Shown here: positions 48,190 to 58,008 of the stretch, piece by piece
How the letters are laid out: each line of letters opens with the position of its first letter
Numbering within the stretch: position 1 is the first letter of the stretch
NCBI GenBank assembly: GCA_958296035.1
Contig: OY282431.1
Location: forward strand, 1,057,001-1,121,000
Length of the DNA: 64,000 nt
Reading direction: 5' to 3'
From: Paracoccaceae bacterium
GTDB taxonomy: Bacteria > Pseudomonadota > Alphaproteobacteria > Rhodobacterales > Rhodobacteraceae
Made by a program: the position numbers and the translations under genes
Notes under the pieces: model-generated
Databases searched by the model: none
Seen by the model: only the letters and a program-made list of their open reading frames with translations
Told to the model about the DNA's origin: nothing

Positions 48190-49242
48190 ATGAAGACAAG
48201 AATTGCGATCATAGGTGACCGCTTCATGCGGGTTGAAGAATACAGGAAAGCTATTCTCGAGGCGTGCGGGGATGTTCTTGAATTCTCTGTCCATGAATTG
48301 CCTTGGCCCGATGAACCCATGGAACATGGATACGCAAAGGCCGGGATCGAGGGTCTCAAGGAATACCAGGGCACCGCCGAATTGGTTGTCGAAGTTGCCA
48401 GATTCTCCAGAGTGTTGGTAACCCAGTTGGCACCCCTGTCCGCCTCAGTGTTTGAAGCTTTGCCTGAGCTTGAGCTTGTTGCGGTTTCGCGCGGAGGTCC
48501 AGTCAACGTCGACTTGAATGCGGCAGCGGCCAATGGTGTTACGGTCGTCAACACCCCCGGCCGGAACTCGAGCGCCGTGGCTGAATTCACGATCGGAGCG
48601 ATTCTTGCCGAGACCAGGTTGATCACCCGTGGACATGACGCTTTGCGCAAGGGCGTTTATCGAGGTGATCTCTACCGGTCGGACGTCATCGGCAATGAAT
48701 TGGCAGACCTAACTGTCGGTGTTGTCGGATACGGGACAGTTGGTGTGCTCGTCGTAGGGCTGCTGAAAGCATTTGGTGGCAGGATTCTGGTCAGTGACCC
48801 CTTCGCCAGCCTAACACCTGACGATGCAGGCAATCCGTCCATCAGTCTTGTTTCACTTGACAAGTTGCTGGCATCGTCCGACGTGGTAACCCTTCATGCG
48901 AGAGTTACCAGGGACACCGCTGGCATGATGGACGCCTCGGCGTTTGCAGCGATGAAGCCAGGCGCCGTCTTTGTGAATACCGCCCGCGGCCCACTTGTCG
49001 ACTATGAAGCTCTGACCGAGGCCTTGAGGAACGGCCCCTTGGGAGGCGCAATGCTGGATACGTTTTCGGTCGAGCCAGTGCCACCGGACTCACCCTTGCT
49101 TGAATTGCCAAACGTTACGCTGGCACCTCACATCGCCGGAGCGTCCTATCGAACCATCCTAACTGCGGCCCGCGGTGCAGCCCGCGAAATTAGTCTTTGG
49201 CTCGCCGGAAAGCCCCCCAGCAATGTGTACAAAGCCAACTGA
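48190..49242 (+). CDS. D-isomer-specific 2-hydroxyacid dehydrogenase
   Basis: A 350-residue NAD-dependent dehydrogenase of the phosphoglycerate dehydrogenase family without an ACT domain. It has the NAD-binding GVVGYGTVGVLVVGLLKAFG, the catalytic Arg region FVNTARGPLVDYEALTEALR, Glu in DTFSVEPVP and His in LAPHIAGAS. The N-terminal ~100 residues carry an additional family-specific segment (PWPDEPMEHGYAKAGIEGLK) seen in sugar-acid or erythronate-type members. The exact substrate is not clear. It is a single gene flanked by long gene-free regions. Confidence 0.9.
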   Translation: MKTRIAIIGDRFMRVEEYRKAILEACGDVLEFSVHELPWPDEPMEHGYAKAGIEGLKEYQGTAELVVEVARFSRVLVTQLAPLSASVFEALPELELVAVSRGGPVNVDLNAAAANGVTVVNTPGRNSSAVAEFTIGAILAETRLITRGHDALRKGVYRGDLYRSDVIGNELADLTVGVVGYGTVGVLVVGLLKAFGGRILVSDPFASLTPDDAGNPSISLVSLDKLLASSDVVTLHARVTRDTAGMMDASAFAAMKPGAVFVNTARGPLVDYEALTEALRNGPLGGAMLDTFSVEPVPPDSPLLELPNVTLAPHIAGASYRTILTAARGAAREISLWLAGKPPSNVYKAN

Positions 49243-50046
49243 TGACTCCGAATGAACTGCAACTACGCAACAGGATCGTGATTTCCAGTCGGCAGATGAA
49301 TGCTCTCGGAACGAACTTGAGATTCATCGGTTAACACTTCGGTCAGACACAAAGAAATAGTTCTAACAAGTCCGTCGGCCATTCCTTATCACCGGCTTGC
49401 CCCGGAGATGATCGTGGTCTTGCCAGCCAACTGCCAGAAGGGCACGTGGACTGGACCACTCAGGCCTTACAGCGTTTGGTGATTTCGTCTGGCTATCATG
49501 GGTGCTGACCCTGACATTGGAGCAATTGTCCACGCTCACCCAGACTTCTGTACCGCCTAGGCCATGGCGTGGCGTGACATTCCATCCTGTCGCTACATGA
49601 TTGCAGCCTTTGGGGCGGCTCATACGGTTGCTCAAGATAGGAACGATGTGGATCAGGAGCCTTTTCGAAAGCTGCCGTGGCAGCACCAGGTGGCCGGAAG
49701 GCCTGACTGCTTGCCAATCACGGTGCTATTGTGGTTGGCAGCGCAACTAAATTGGCAATGTAGCGAGCGGCCGAACTCGAAACCATTGCCCGCCGGTGCT
49801 CTTGTTTCCTGCAAGTCGGAGGCCTGTTCCTGTAGGCTGAAGGACCGTTAACAGAAACTGCAGACGCCTTGCGCGTATATGGCGCACAAGAGTAGGTTTT
49901 CTGCGCAGAGATGACGTTACCACGGCGGCGGCAGGCGCGCTGCGGGCTAACCGGTGGGAACGAAATGAACCAGCATCTGACTCCAACCCGGCCCCGACCC
50001 AGGGTTCAACCGGGCTGGGTTCCGCATGCGACGAAACGGAACGAAT
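49243..50046. other. Gene-free stretch of about 800 bp
   Basis: No ORF with coding character, no RNA gene seen. Confidence 0.5.
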
Positions 50047-51204
50047 TCAGTTCATGAAGCCCGGTGCGAAAAGGTAGAACCAATAGGCGACCAACAATGC
50101 CGGGACCGAAGAACACAACGTTGCAAGCACGGCGGACCTGGGTTCAAGCGCGATCGCTGGAAACAAGGCATCACCATCATTCGAAATCGCATTGCCGATC
50201 AAGGCCGCAAAGGGAATGAGACCATTCAAATACAGAGTTGTGACCAGCACTTGTGGGCCGCAGCCGGGAATAAAGCCGACCAGAATGGCGATTATTGGCA
50301 GGACCGGACCCACCGTCGAGAACGCATCTGCCAGGTCAAGACCAGTAAACGCGGCGAAATACTCGTAGGCCAGATAGGCCCCAATCACCCAAACAGAAAT
50401 AAAACTGGTCTCTTCGGCCATGCGCGTTGTCGGCCGGTCACGCATATTGGTCATGGCACGGACAGGAGAAATGACCCAGATCGCGAGTCCTGTAAATGCA
50501 CCCAGCAGCGCTAGTACTGAAACCAGGAATTGCAGTTTACTCGGAAGATTGATCATCGCGAGCTGCATGACCCCAAAGACAAGACCAATCATGGCAAGAA
50601 CAAGGTATGCTTTGTGATACCACCTGACGGCGCCAATCATCGGTGGTGATACAGCCGCTTTGCCCTTCCGCACCGATAACGAGTGCCCAAAGGTTGCATC
50701 AATAACCCAGCCCGAAAGAATTCCTACAACCACGGACAATGGCAAAACCACAGCCGCAGCTTCGGGCCGGACTGCAATGAGCAGGAATGCCGCGTCACCC
50801 ATGGTGGCGGTTAGTGTTGCTGTCACCGCACCGAAGCTTGCATTGCCCGACGTGTAGGCTGCGACTACAACAACTGCACCTCCGCATCCGGGAATTGCGC
50901 CCAAGACAGCAGCAATCGGCACTTCAAGCCGTCGGGCATTTCTGAGAATATCACCTAGGCAGACATTGAACAGCCGCTCGGTGCCGTAAAACAGCAACAA
51001 CGTTGCGGCCACAAACACGCTGACCTGAATGAAGGCCGCAACGACTTGCTCTCTCGTAATGTCTCCTAGCTCGCCGGGCCAGATTGCCGCGCACAGCAGC
51101 AACACAGCTACCAGGCCGCGTCTCGACACCCGGCGGCCAAATAGCTGAGCGTAAGGGTGCAGCCGACCGACGCTCGGAAAGGAGAGATATTTGGTGTGAT
51201 TCAT
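50047..51204 (-). CDS. Predicted manganese transporter, 10-TM family
   Basis: A 385-residue membrane protein with about ten helices arranged as two similar halves. Each half holds an I-P-G-C-G motif (AVLGAIPGCGGAVVVVAAYT; VGFIPGCGPQVLVTTLYLNG) and a following N-A-x-x-x-x-G-D motif (TATMGDAAFLLIA; GNAISNDGDALFPAIA). This duplicated IPGCG/GDA pattern is that of a family annotated as putative manganese transporter; the direction of transport is not settled. A palindromic AT-rich site overlaps its promoter just upstream of the ATG, consistent with control by a Fur-type metalloregulator. It is a single gene. Confidence 0.8.
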   Translation of the reverse strand: MNHTKYLSFPSVGRLHPYAQLFGRRVSRRGLVAVLLLCAAIWPGELGDITREQVVAAFIQVSVFVAATLLLFYGTERLFNVCLGDILRNARRLEVPIAAVLGAIPGCGGAVVVVAAYTSGNASFGAVTATLTATMGDAAFLLIAVRPEAAAVVLPLSVVVGILSGWVIDATFGHSLSVRKGKAAVSPPMIGAVRWYHKAYLVLAMIGLVFGVMQLAMINLPSKLQFLVSVLALLGAFTGLAIWVISPVRAMTNMRDRPTTRMAEETSFISVWVIGAYLAYEYFAAFTGLDLADAFSTVGPVLPIIAILVGFIPGCGPQVLVTTLYLNGLIPFAALIGNAISNDGDALFPAIALEPRSAVLATLCSSVPALLVAYWFYLFAPGFMN

Positions 51205-51212
51205 AACTACAA

Positions 51213-51235
51213 TTGCAAATGCGAATCAATTGCAA
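51213..51235 (-). promoter_or_regulatory. Fur/Mur-like operator in front of the manganese transporter
   Basis: The 23 bases TTGCAAATGCGAATCAATTGCAA form an imperfect palindrome (outer TTGCAA/TTGCAA arms perfect). The TGCAAAT / ATTTGCA-like spacing resembles Fur, Mur or Irr boxes of alphaproteobacteria (from memory of consensus sequences). It lies between the -10 box and the ATG, where a bound repressor would block transcription. Confidence 0.5.
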
Positions 51236-51239
51236 CTAG

Positions 51240-51268
51240 ACTATAGCAATACAGCCCATTGGATACAA
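51240..51268 (-). promoter_or_regulatory. Sigma-70-type promoter of the manganese transporter gene
   Basis: On the minus strand TTGTAT (51268-51263) and TATAGT (51245-51240) are separated by exactly 17 bases and lie about 36 bases upstream of the ATG. Both match the -35 and -10 consensus in four or five of six positions. Confidence 0.5.
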
Positions 51269-52134
51269 CATGCGAAAGCCTCGCAAGCAGCAGGTGATCA
51301 AACCGCTTGACCTGGAGAATTCGATGGGCTTGTATTCAGAAATCACTGGAGCTTGTGCTGGCTTCAGGATTGCCGGCGGCTTCGGCTGGACTCTGGCCTC
51401 TCGCAATAAAATCCATGTCTTGCGGCACTTGCACCAGAGGTGTGAGTCTTAGGTTACTGGTAAGCCTGTAACATGGCTGACCGGACCGGTCCGGCCGGGC
51501 ACCAACAGGCTGCGACCCGGATTGTTATTACAGCCTCCGGATCCCGGGGGCATCTGGAAATCGGCCAGGCAGGTGTATCCTTGCCAATCACAGCGGTTGA
51601 TACCGCATTGATCCGAGCAAATCTTGGTATTGAAGTAGCCGGTCAGCAATGCGAAAGTTAGACGCCGTGAATGGATTGATGTGCAGCTGGTTACCGACTG
51701 AACTGGGCAGGCATGAAAATTCCTGAACGACGACAGAATTGGTGCCTCGGTGGGGCAAGAACTGGCTAGATCCGGGCGCTCGCGCCCACGGAGTTGAAAG
51801 GGTAGGGAAAGTTCCGATTATTCCAGGAGGATGCACGATTCCGGTGCAAGCTTTCGGACTGAACCCGAATCGAAACCAGACCAACGGTCTATTCCAGTCT
51901 CGCAAGCTACCGAAAAGAAAACGAACCTTGACCAGTCTCATCCTGTCAGGAAGTACATGTGAAAATGCTGCCCTTCGCTGCAGCGAATTGTTGAACGAAG
52001 GACTTTCAGGCCGGCAAGTCAGCTATTGGCGAGAGTTGTCCTTCCATCGGCGGCAAAAGGCCTGCATCGATCCATTGCGATAGGCAGAAGGCCTGAACTT
52101 CCCCTCGAAGAGTGTCTGTTAGTTGAATTGACTC
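51269..52134. other. Gene-free stretch of about 870 bp
   Basis: No recognisable gene; short ORFs only. The right end should hold the promoter of the MATE gene. Confidence 0.5.
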
Positions 52135-53472
52135 ATGAGCGACCTCGGTCCGGACAGCATTACACATCGGCGAGTTCTCAGTATCGCTATTCCGATAGTG
52201 CTGGCCAACGCCACCGTTCCGCTCCTCGGCGCGGTCGATACTGCGGTCATTGGGCAGATTGGCGAGGCTGCACCCATCGGAGCTGTGGGTATCGGCGCGA
52301 TCATGATCACAACAGTTTATGGACTGTTCGGGTTCATGAGGATGGGTACCTCCGGACTGACGAGTCAGGCCAGAGGGCGTCGGGACACCGTTGAAGTATC
52401 GGCGCTGCTGGTTCGGAGTCTCGCCTTTGCGGTTGTGGTCGGGCTGATGCTCATTGCCGTACAGGTTCCTTTGTTCAGGACGGCGTTCCTGATTTCACCA
52501 GCTTCGGTTGAGGTGGAATCACTGGCAGCATCTTATGCCGGCATCCGCATATTCTCTGCTCCTGCAGCCATCGCCATCTACGGGATTACAGGTTGGTTGA
52601 TTGCGCTGGAAAACACCCGCGCTGTCCTGGTCCTGCAATTGCTGATGAATGGTCTGAATGTGCTGCTCGACCTCTTATTCGTGATCGGACTTGACATGGG
52701 CGTCCCCGGCGTTGCCTGGGCAACCCTTATTTCGGAATATTTTGCATTAGCACTCGGTGTGTGGTTAGCGCGAAACGCGTTTACAGGCCGAGAATGGATG
52801 AAGCTTGGACATATTCTCGATGGACGCCGGCTGCGACGGATGTTGTCAGTGAATACGGATATTCTGATCCGATCACTGCTCCTGGAAACCGCACTTGTTT
52901 CCTTCCTGTTTCTGGCGTCCGACATTGGAGACACAACGCTTGCTGCAAACCAGGTCTTGCTTCAGTTTCTATTTGTGGCCGCATTTGCCCTCGATGGATT
53001 TGCCTTTTCAGCTGAGGCGCTTGTTGGCGCTGCTTTTGGTGCCGGCGGTCGCGATACACTTCGCCGGGCCTCGCAACTTGCCAGTCTCTGGGGGATGATT
53101 GCAGCTTTCCTCCTGACATTCGTTTACGTAGCAGCCGGTGGGCTTGTCATTGACCTGATGACCACATCCGAGCCGGTTCGGGCTGAAGCTCGAACCTACC
53201 TGGTGTGGGCAGCGCTCGTTCCCTTGATCGGCGGGCCGTCATGGATGCTTGACGGAATATTCGTCGGAGCGACGCGTACGCGGGACATGCGAAATGGCAT
53301 GATCATCTCGTTTGTGATCTTCTGCATCGGTGTAATTGTACTTCTGCCTGTGCTGTCAAATCACGGTTTGTGGGTCTCTCTCCTGCTCATGTTCGTAGCC
53401 CGGGCAGTCACTTTGCTGGCGAAATATTCGGCGCTTGAGGACAGTGTTGAAACGTCGACGGCAGGGGGTTGA
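52135..53472 (+). CDS. MATE-family multidrug efflux transporter (DinF-like)
   Basis: A 445-residue protein with twelve hydrophobic segments and the MATE core in both halves (IAIPIVLANATVPLLGAVDT near the N-terminus; LAANQVLLQFLFVAAFALDG and AEALVGAAFGAGGRDTLRRA in the second half). It uses Na+ or H+ gradients to export cationic compounds. The DGFAFSAEALVGAAFGAGG stretch is typical of the DinF branch. The start is ATG 52135. No regulator is adjacent, so its substrate and control are unknown. Confidence 0.92.
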   Translation: MSDLGPDSITHRRVLSIAIPIVLANATVPLLGAVDTAVIGQIGEAAPIGAVGIGAIMITTVYGLFGFMRMGTSGLTSQARGRRDTVEVSALLVRSLAFAVVVGLMLIAVQVPLFRTAFLISPASVEVESLAASYAGIRIFSAPAAIAIYGITGWLIALENTRAVLVLQLLMNGLNVLLDLLFVIGLDMGVPGVAWATLISEYFALALGVWLARNAFTGREWMKLGHILDGRRLRRMLSVNTDILIRSLLLETALVSFLFLASDIGDTTLAANQVLLQFLFVAAFALDGFAFSAEALVGAAFGAGGRDTLRRASQLASLWGMIAAFLLTFVYVAAGGLVIDLMTTSEPVRAEARTYLVWAALVPLIGGPSWMLDGIFVGATRTRDMRNGMIISFVIFCIGVIVLLPVLSNHGLWVSLLLMFVARAVTLLAKYSALEDSVETSTAGG

Positions 53473-53774
53473 ATCATGACAGTTCGTACTTGCTGCAAAT
53501 CGTGCAGCGGCATCATTCACCCCGACAGATGATCCAGTTGGCAATCTAGTGTCTTGCAGAGGCACGATTTGCTCCAGTTGCACGAATCATGCATTTTCGG
53601 TTTGTGGCACAGTTGGGGAAGTTCGGTAGAATTTGTGGCACTGGCACAGGAAGCCCTGATTGACTATGGCTCTGTTCGAAGTGGCGGGCGGTATCCTTGT
53701 TCTCGATCAGGGTTGCCGGTTGGGGGCGCGACTTTTCCGCATGATGCAATATAGATAACTGGGTTGATGATCCT
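53473..53774. other. Intergenic region of about 300 bp
   Basis: No gene seen. Probable promoter region for the oxidase gene. Confidence 0.4.
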
Positions 53775-54929
53775 GTGAAAAGAGGACTGGACTACAAGTA
53801 TCCAGCGGTCAGCGACCTCCGCAAGAGGGCAAGGAGGCGAATTCCGAGATTTGCTTTCGAGTACCTCGACAGCGCAACAGGGTCGGAGCTCGGCGCTGTG
53901 CGAAATCGGCTCGAACTTGACAAGATCCTATTCATGCCGGAAATACTGCAGGGACAAATCGATTGTCGGCTCAGCTGCAAGTTCATGGGGAAGACCTACA
54001 ATCTCCCGGTAGGAATTGCTCCGGTCGGAATGTCGGGGGCAATCTGGCCCGGAGCCGAAAAGATCTTGGCACGCTGTGGGGCGCGCAACACAATTCCCTA
54101 CTGCCTTTCAACCGTTGCATGTGCACTTCCCGAGGATGTCGGGCCGATTGCCGGTCACATGGGTTGGTTTCAACTCTACGTGCCGGATAATCCGGAGATT
54201 CGCCGCAGCATCATTGGGCGGGCCCGAAATTCAGGTTTTGACAAACTGGTTGTAACCGTGGATGTGCCGGCCGATTCCCGGCGGGAAAGACAACGGCGTT
54301 CGCAAATGACATATCCGCCCAGGTTAGACTTGCCGATGCTTGCCTCCATGGTCAGCAGACCTCGCTGGTGTTTGCAAGTCTTGCGCGAGGGAATGCCCAC
54401 CATGAGACTTGCCGAGAGTTACCTGGATCGGCGCCAAAAATCCGGAAATCTGTTCAGGCATGCGGGCCGGGTGATACGAGGCTGTCCGGACTGGAACACC
54501 ATCGCTGCCATTCGACAGGAATGGGACGGACATTTGCTGGTCAAGGGAATAACCAGGCCGCAGGACGCGGTTCGACTAGTTGGAATGGGAATTGACGGGC
54601 TCTGGGTTTCAAATCACTCTGGCCGCCAGTTCGAAGCAGGTCCTGCAAGCATTGAAATAATTGGCAAGATTCGAAACGCAGTCGGCAGCCAGTTCCCCAT
54701 AGCCTTTGATTCCGGAGTTGCTGGCGGGCTTGATGTCATGCGCGCGTTGGCTATGGGTGCTGATCTGGTTTTTCTCGGTCGTGCATTCCACTATGCTGTC
54801 GCCGCACTGGAAGGCGCAGGAGCAGAGCATCTGGTATACATTCTTGATGCAGACATCAGAGCAAATATGGCGCAGATTGGCGCCCGTACTCTTGATGAGC
54901 TGGAATACAGACTTATCAGCAAAGCATAG
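53775..54929 (+). CDS. FMN-dependent alpha-hydroxy-acid oxidase/dehydrogenase
   Basis: A 384-residue TIM-barrel flavoprotein of the lactate/glycolate oxidase family. FMN and substrate residues are visible in FAFEYLDSATGSELGAVRNR, VGIAPVGMSGAIWPGAEKIL, WFQLYVPDN, LVVTVDVPADSRRERQRRSQ, LLVKGITRPQDAVRLVGMGI and WVSNHSGRQFEAGPASIEII (catalytic His-x-Gly-Arg). It ends with PIAFDSGVAGGLDVMRALAM and DLVFLGRAFHYAVAAL. It oxidises a short 2-hydroxy acid to the 2-oxo acid; which one is not evident. The start is GTG 53775. It lies 300 bp upstream of a Rieske oxygenase gene on the same strand and may share its pathway. Confidence 0.92.
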   Translation: MKRGLDYKYPAVSDLRKRARRRIPRFAFEYLDSATGSELGAVRNRLELDKILFMPEILQGQIDCRLSCKFMGKTYNLPVGIAPVGMSGAIWPGAEKILARCGARNTIPYCLSTVACALPEDVGPIAGHMGWFQLYVPDNPEIRRSIIGRARNSGFDKLVVTVDVPADSRRERQRRSQMTYPPRLDLPMLASMVSRPRWCLQVLREGMPTMRLAESYLDRRQKSGNLFRHAGRVIRGCPDWNTIAAIRQEWDGHLLVKGITRPQDAVRLVGMGIDGLWVSNHSGRQFEAGPASIEIIGKIRNAVGSQFPIAFDSGVAGGLDVMRALAMGADLVFLGRAFHYAVAALEGAGAEHLVYILDADIRANMAQIGARTLDELEYRLISKA

Positions 54930-55229
54930 CAACAATACTGGCCGATCATGAAATGTACGCCCAGGAAGACACTCGGAATCAGCAAGATTCAGGCGCAGAG
55001 CTGGCAATTGTGTGTCAAACGCGACTTTCCGCACGGTCCGGCAATCTGGATGAGGTCGTGAAGGGTTGCAGGTCAATTGGGCGCGGAAACTGGTTCACGG
55101 ATCTGTACAGGGCGAGTACATCTCGCCCGGCGCCCGGCCAGCGGGTTTGCCCGGAGTCGATAGGCCTTGTCTATGGAAACATCGACGTGATAGGCAATCT
55201 GGCAGCAGCCTAACCGGATGGAGGGTATA
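54930..55229. other. Intergenic region of 300 bp
   Basis: A short plus-strand ORF (54953-55213) has no domain and is not called. The last bases carry the GGAGG ribosome-binding site of the oxygenase gene. Confidence 0.4.
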
Positions 55230-56414
55230 GTGAACAAGAATGTCGCCCAAGGGCTCTCGAAAGTACGCAACCCCATAGAGCAGGCAAGGGGTCTGCCAAA
55301 CGCGCATTACGTCAGTCAGGAGATTTACGAAGAGGAGCGCGATGTCCTCCTGTATTCGAACTGGGCCGGAATTGGTCTGGGATCGGATGTTCCCGAACCG
55401 GGAGATGTAATGCCCGTCGAGTTCGCAGATTTGCCATTGCTAATGGTCAGGACGCATGACGGCAAAGTCGCTGTTTACCAAAATACGTGTCGGCACCGAG
55501 GCATGATTCTGGTCAGTGAAAAATGCAATCTGCGAGGTACAATTCGCTGTCCCTATCATAGTTGGAGCTACAACCTGGACGGGACACTGCGGGCCACGCC
55601 GCATGTTGGTGGCCCTGGAATGAACTACGATGACAATGTCGATCGTCGCAATCTGAGTCTGTTCACGGTTCGCTCTCATCTGTGGCGAGACATTGTCTTT
55701 GTAAACGTTTCGGGTGACGCACCGGACTTTACTGATTATGCATCCAAACTGATTAGACGCTGGCACGAGCACGAGCAGCCAATGTATCACGGCGGTCCCG
55801 TTTCGGCATTCAAATTCGACGTTGACTGCAACTGGAAGCTGGCGGTCGAAAACTATTGCGAGAGTTACCACCTGCCGTGGGTTCATCCCGGATTAAATAG
55901 CTATTCGCGCCTTGAGGATCACTACCACATTGAAGAGCCCGGGCACTTTGCCGGTCAGGGAACGAAGGTCTATCGACAGATTGAAGGAGGGGGAGGCGAA
56001 CGCTTTCCCGACTTCGATGGCCTGGGCAGATTCTGGGATCAAGGTGCGGAGTACATTGTCCTTTTCCCAAATGTCATGCTCGCGGCGCAGAGGGACCACG
56101 GATATGCCATCATTTTGCTTCCACAAGGACCCGAACGAACGATCGAACGCAATGAGATCTATTACAGTTTTGATCCGACCGAGCGCAGCGATCTGGCGGC
56201 TCTGATTGCCAAGAATTCGGACCAGTGGCGCAGCGTGCTGGAGGAAGACCTTTTCGTAATAGAGGGTATGCAGCGAGGCCGGCATGGTGTCAAGTTCGAC
56301 GGCGGAAAATTTTCGCCAAGAATGGACGGACCCACCCATGTATTTCACAGATGGGTTGCTGACAGCATTCACTCGGTCAGGAAACAGGCGGCCAATGGCC
56401 GAGCCTGTTCATAG
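55230..56414 (+). CDS. Rieske-type ring-hydroxylating/choline monooxygenase-like oxygenase, alpha subunit
   Basis: A 394-residue oxygenase. The Rieske [2Fe-2S] cluster ligands are in NTCRHRGMILVSEKC and IRCPYHSWSYNLDGT (C-x-H ... C-x2-H). The mononuclear iron site lies in WKLAVENYCESYHLPWVHPG (two His), with the distal Asp expected near the C-terminus (LEEDLFVIEGMQRGRHG). Such enzymes hydroxylate aromatics or quaternary amines (choline, carnitine, stachydrine) with a separate reductase, which is not nearby. I start at GTG 55230, six bases after GGAGG, rather than ATG 55218. A small ORF follows after 2 bp. Confidence 0.92.
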   Translation: MNKNVAQGLSKVRNPIEQARGLPNAHYVSQEIYEEERDVLLYSNWAGIGLGSDVPEPGDVMPVEFADLPLLMVRTHDGKVAVYQNTCRHRGMILVSEKCNLRGTIRCPYHSWSYNLDGTLRATPHVGGPGMNYDDNVDRRNLSLFTVRSHLWRDIVFVNVSGDAPDFTDYASKLIRRWHEHEQPMYHGGPVSAFKFDVDCNWKLAVENYCESYHLPWVHPGLNSYSRLEDHYHIEEPGHFAGQGTKVYRQIEGGGGERFPDFDGLGRFWDQGAEYIVLFPNVMLAAQRDHGYAIILLPQGPERTIERNEIYYSFDPTERSDLAALIAKNSDQWRSVLEEDLFVIEGMQRGRHGVKFDGGKFSPRMDGPTHVFHRWVADSIHSVRKQAANGRACS

Positions 56415-56416
56415 CA

Positions 56417-56686
56417 TTGAGCACCTCCGGCGACCGCTCGGCTCAAGACCTTGCGGAAATGCTCGAGCGTTCCAACGCGCAGGTCCTAGATGCGGTTGAC
56501 CGGAAAGACGTGAAGGCTCAGGCCCTCGTTTATCACAAGTGGGGAGAAACACTGATCAGCCTAAATCGTATCGACGAGGGCTGCTTTTTTCTGACACAAT
56601 CCTACGTGCTCGCACTGGAACTCGGCCTGGGCTGCGCCGATAACATTCAGCAGGTCCTGGTTTCGCACGGCAGGGACAGGGACTGA
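56417..56686 (+). CDS. Small TPR-like protein coupled to the Rieske oxygenase
   Basis: An 89-residue protein starting at TTG 56417, two bases after the oxygenase stop. It is helical and shows a TPR-like pair: VDRKDVKAQALVYHKWGETL and ISLNRIDEGCFFLTQSYVLA, LELGLGC. I do not recognise a family. The tight spacing and the clean helical pattern favour a real, co-translated gene that may bind the oxygenase or its electron donor; that is inference. Confidence 0.55.
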   Translation: MSTSGDRSAQDLAEMLERSNAQVLDAVDRKDVKAQALVYHKWGETLISLNRIDEGCFFLTQSYVLALELGLGCADNIQQVLVSHGRDRD

Positions 56687-56869
56687 GAACAGTCTGATCT
56701 TTGTTGGGCAGCAGGCAATCAATTTGTGGATGGCTGCTCAGCTTTGCAGACTGACTTCCTGGTGTCATGATGGAATGCTTCGGAACACCTACCGCACCGG
56801 GCAGACACAACGTACAGTTCTTGCGCTGGGCCCGAATACACTGCCGGCATGTCAGCAATTCCCGCTAAC

Positions 56870-57640
56870 GACCAGTCTGTACATTGACTTCTGGCCCTGG
56901 CACAGGTCCGGGCGGCAATACGGAGGTCAGGGAACTTGTTCCGTAGTCTCTCCCACAGCGCCGGTGCATGGCCTTGAACAGGGCGCAGCACCAGGCCAGG
57001 GTCCGGTCGATCAGACAGGCCGGCATGGCCAGGGTTGCAAACAGGTCACAAGGGTGCGGTCCGCGGTAACCGTCGTTAGGCCCGATCTGGTCGCCATGGT
57101 GTGTCAGTGTCGTGAAAACTTCGTTCTCTATCCGCCGGCGTGAGCGGCCGACCTGCATCAGGGCGGTGACGGTGTCGGCGGTGATAGCAATGTCGGTGAC
57201 CCAGGTTGCCACGCCTGTTGTCAGTCTGCCAGCCCGCAAGAACGTTGACCCTGCACTGGCCATGGCGGGCATTGAGAGGGACAGCGTCAAGCCACCGCAG
57301 TTGAATGCTCCGCCCGGCCTCCTCGACCTGCACAGGCTCGAGAGCATCGCTGTTGTCCGCAAAATGGGCAAACAACGCCTTGTGGTTGGGGTGCACGCGT
57401 GCTGCGTCCGGCATCTGATGACGACAGGTCACAGAGCCGTTGCGGTGGGGCGGCGGTTGCGCACCACCGCCGGCTCGAGCTCAAGCCGGGCCGCCTCTTG
57501 AATTGCAGCCGGGACGGAAATCTGAGAAGCAACACCGCCAGACCCGCCATCGGGCAGCCGGCCAGCGACTGGCAGCAGGCCTTTCACAACCTTTTGACGT
57601 TGTCGGCGAAAAGCGGGACAAGTTGTCCCATACCTTAGTG
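56870..57640 (-). pseudogene. Decayed transposase remnant
   Basis: Minus-strand transposase pieces in several frames. Near 57400-57300 the frame reads VHPNHKALFAHFADNSDALE and PVQVEEAGRSIQLRWLDAVP. Then TDNRRGNLGH follows in a broken middle, and GRSRRRIENEVFTTLTHHGD with LFATLAMPACLIDRTLAWCC near 57110-56990. The order HKALF..., W...D.PLN..., TD..., GR.RW.IENE.F.TLK..., LF..L...AFLID is that of a known group of DDE transposases (ISNCY-type; assignment from memory). Frameshifts and stops make it inactive. It differs from the IS5-like copies at 5.3 and 16.2 kb. Confidence 0.6.
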
Positions 57641-57934
57641 GATTAATCCGGGAATTTACTTTTGGATCTACTCTTATGAGGCTCCTGTCAACGCAAGATT
57701 GGATTCTCCGTGGGTTACGCCCGCATGATGCATCCTTTCTTGTCGGTTGAACTGCTTTCAGCGATGGTCGCGGCAGGAATGTCGGGTCGGAACGTCATGT
57801 TGTCAGTGCGCGTCAACGGGGCAGCTCTATTCTTATCCGGTCCGGGGGCGTGCGGCGCATGGCCAGCTTGCTGCCAGGTGACAATTTGACAGGTGGTTGA
57901 AGTTCCAGGCCAATATGTCTAACTGCGGAACTAC
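57641..57934. other. Gene-free stretch before tRNA-Gly
   Basis: About 290 bp; nothing recognised. It should include the tRNA promoter. Confidence 0.4.
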
Positions 57935-58008
57935 GCGGGTGTAGCTCAATGGTAGAGCAGCAGCCTTCCAAGCTGAATACGTGGGTTCGATTCCCATCAC
58001 CCGCTCCA
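57935..58008 (+). tRNA. tRNA-Gly (anticodon TCC)
   Basis: A cloverleaf with acceptor GCGGGTG/CACCCGC, D-arm with AGCTCAATGGTAGAGC, anticodon arm CAGCCTTCCAAGCTG (anticodon TCC) and T-arm GTGGG-TTCGATT-CCCAT. The 3' end is an encoded TCCA. It lies 78 bp upstream of an ABC exporter gene. Confidence 0.96.
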
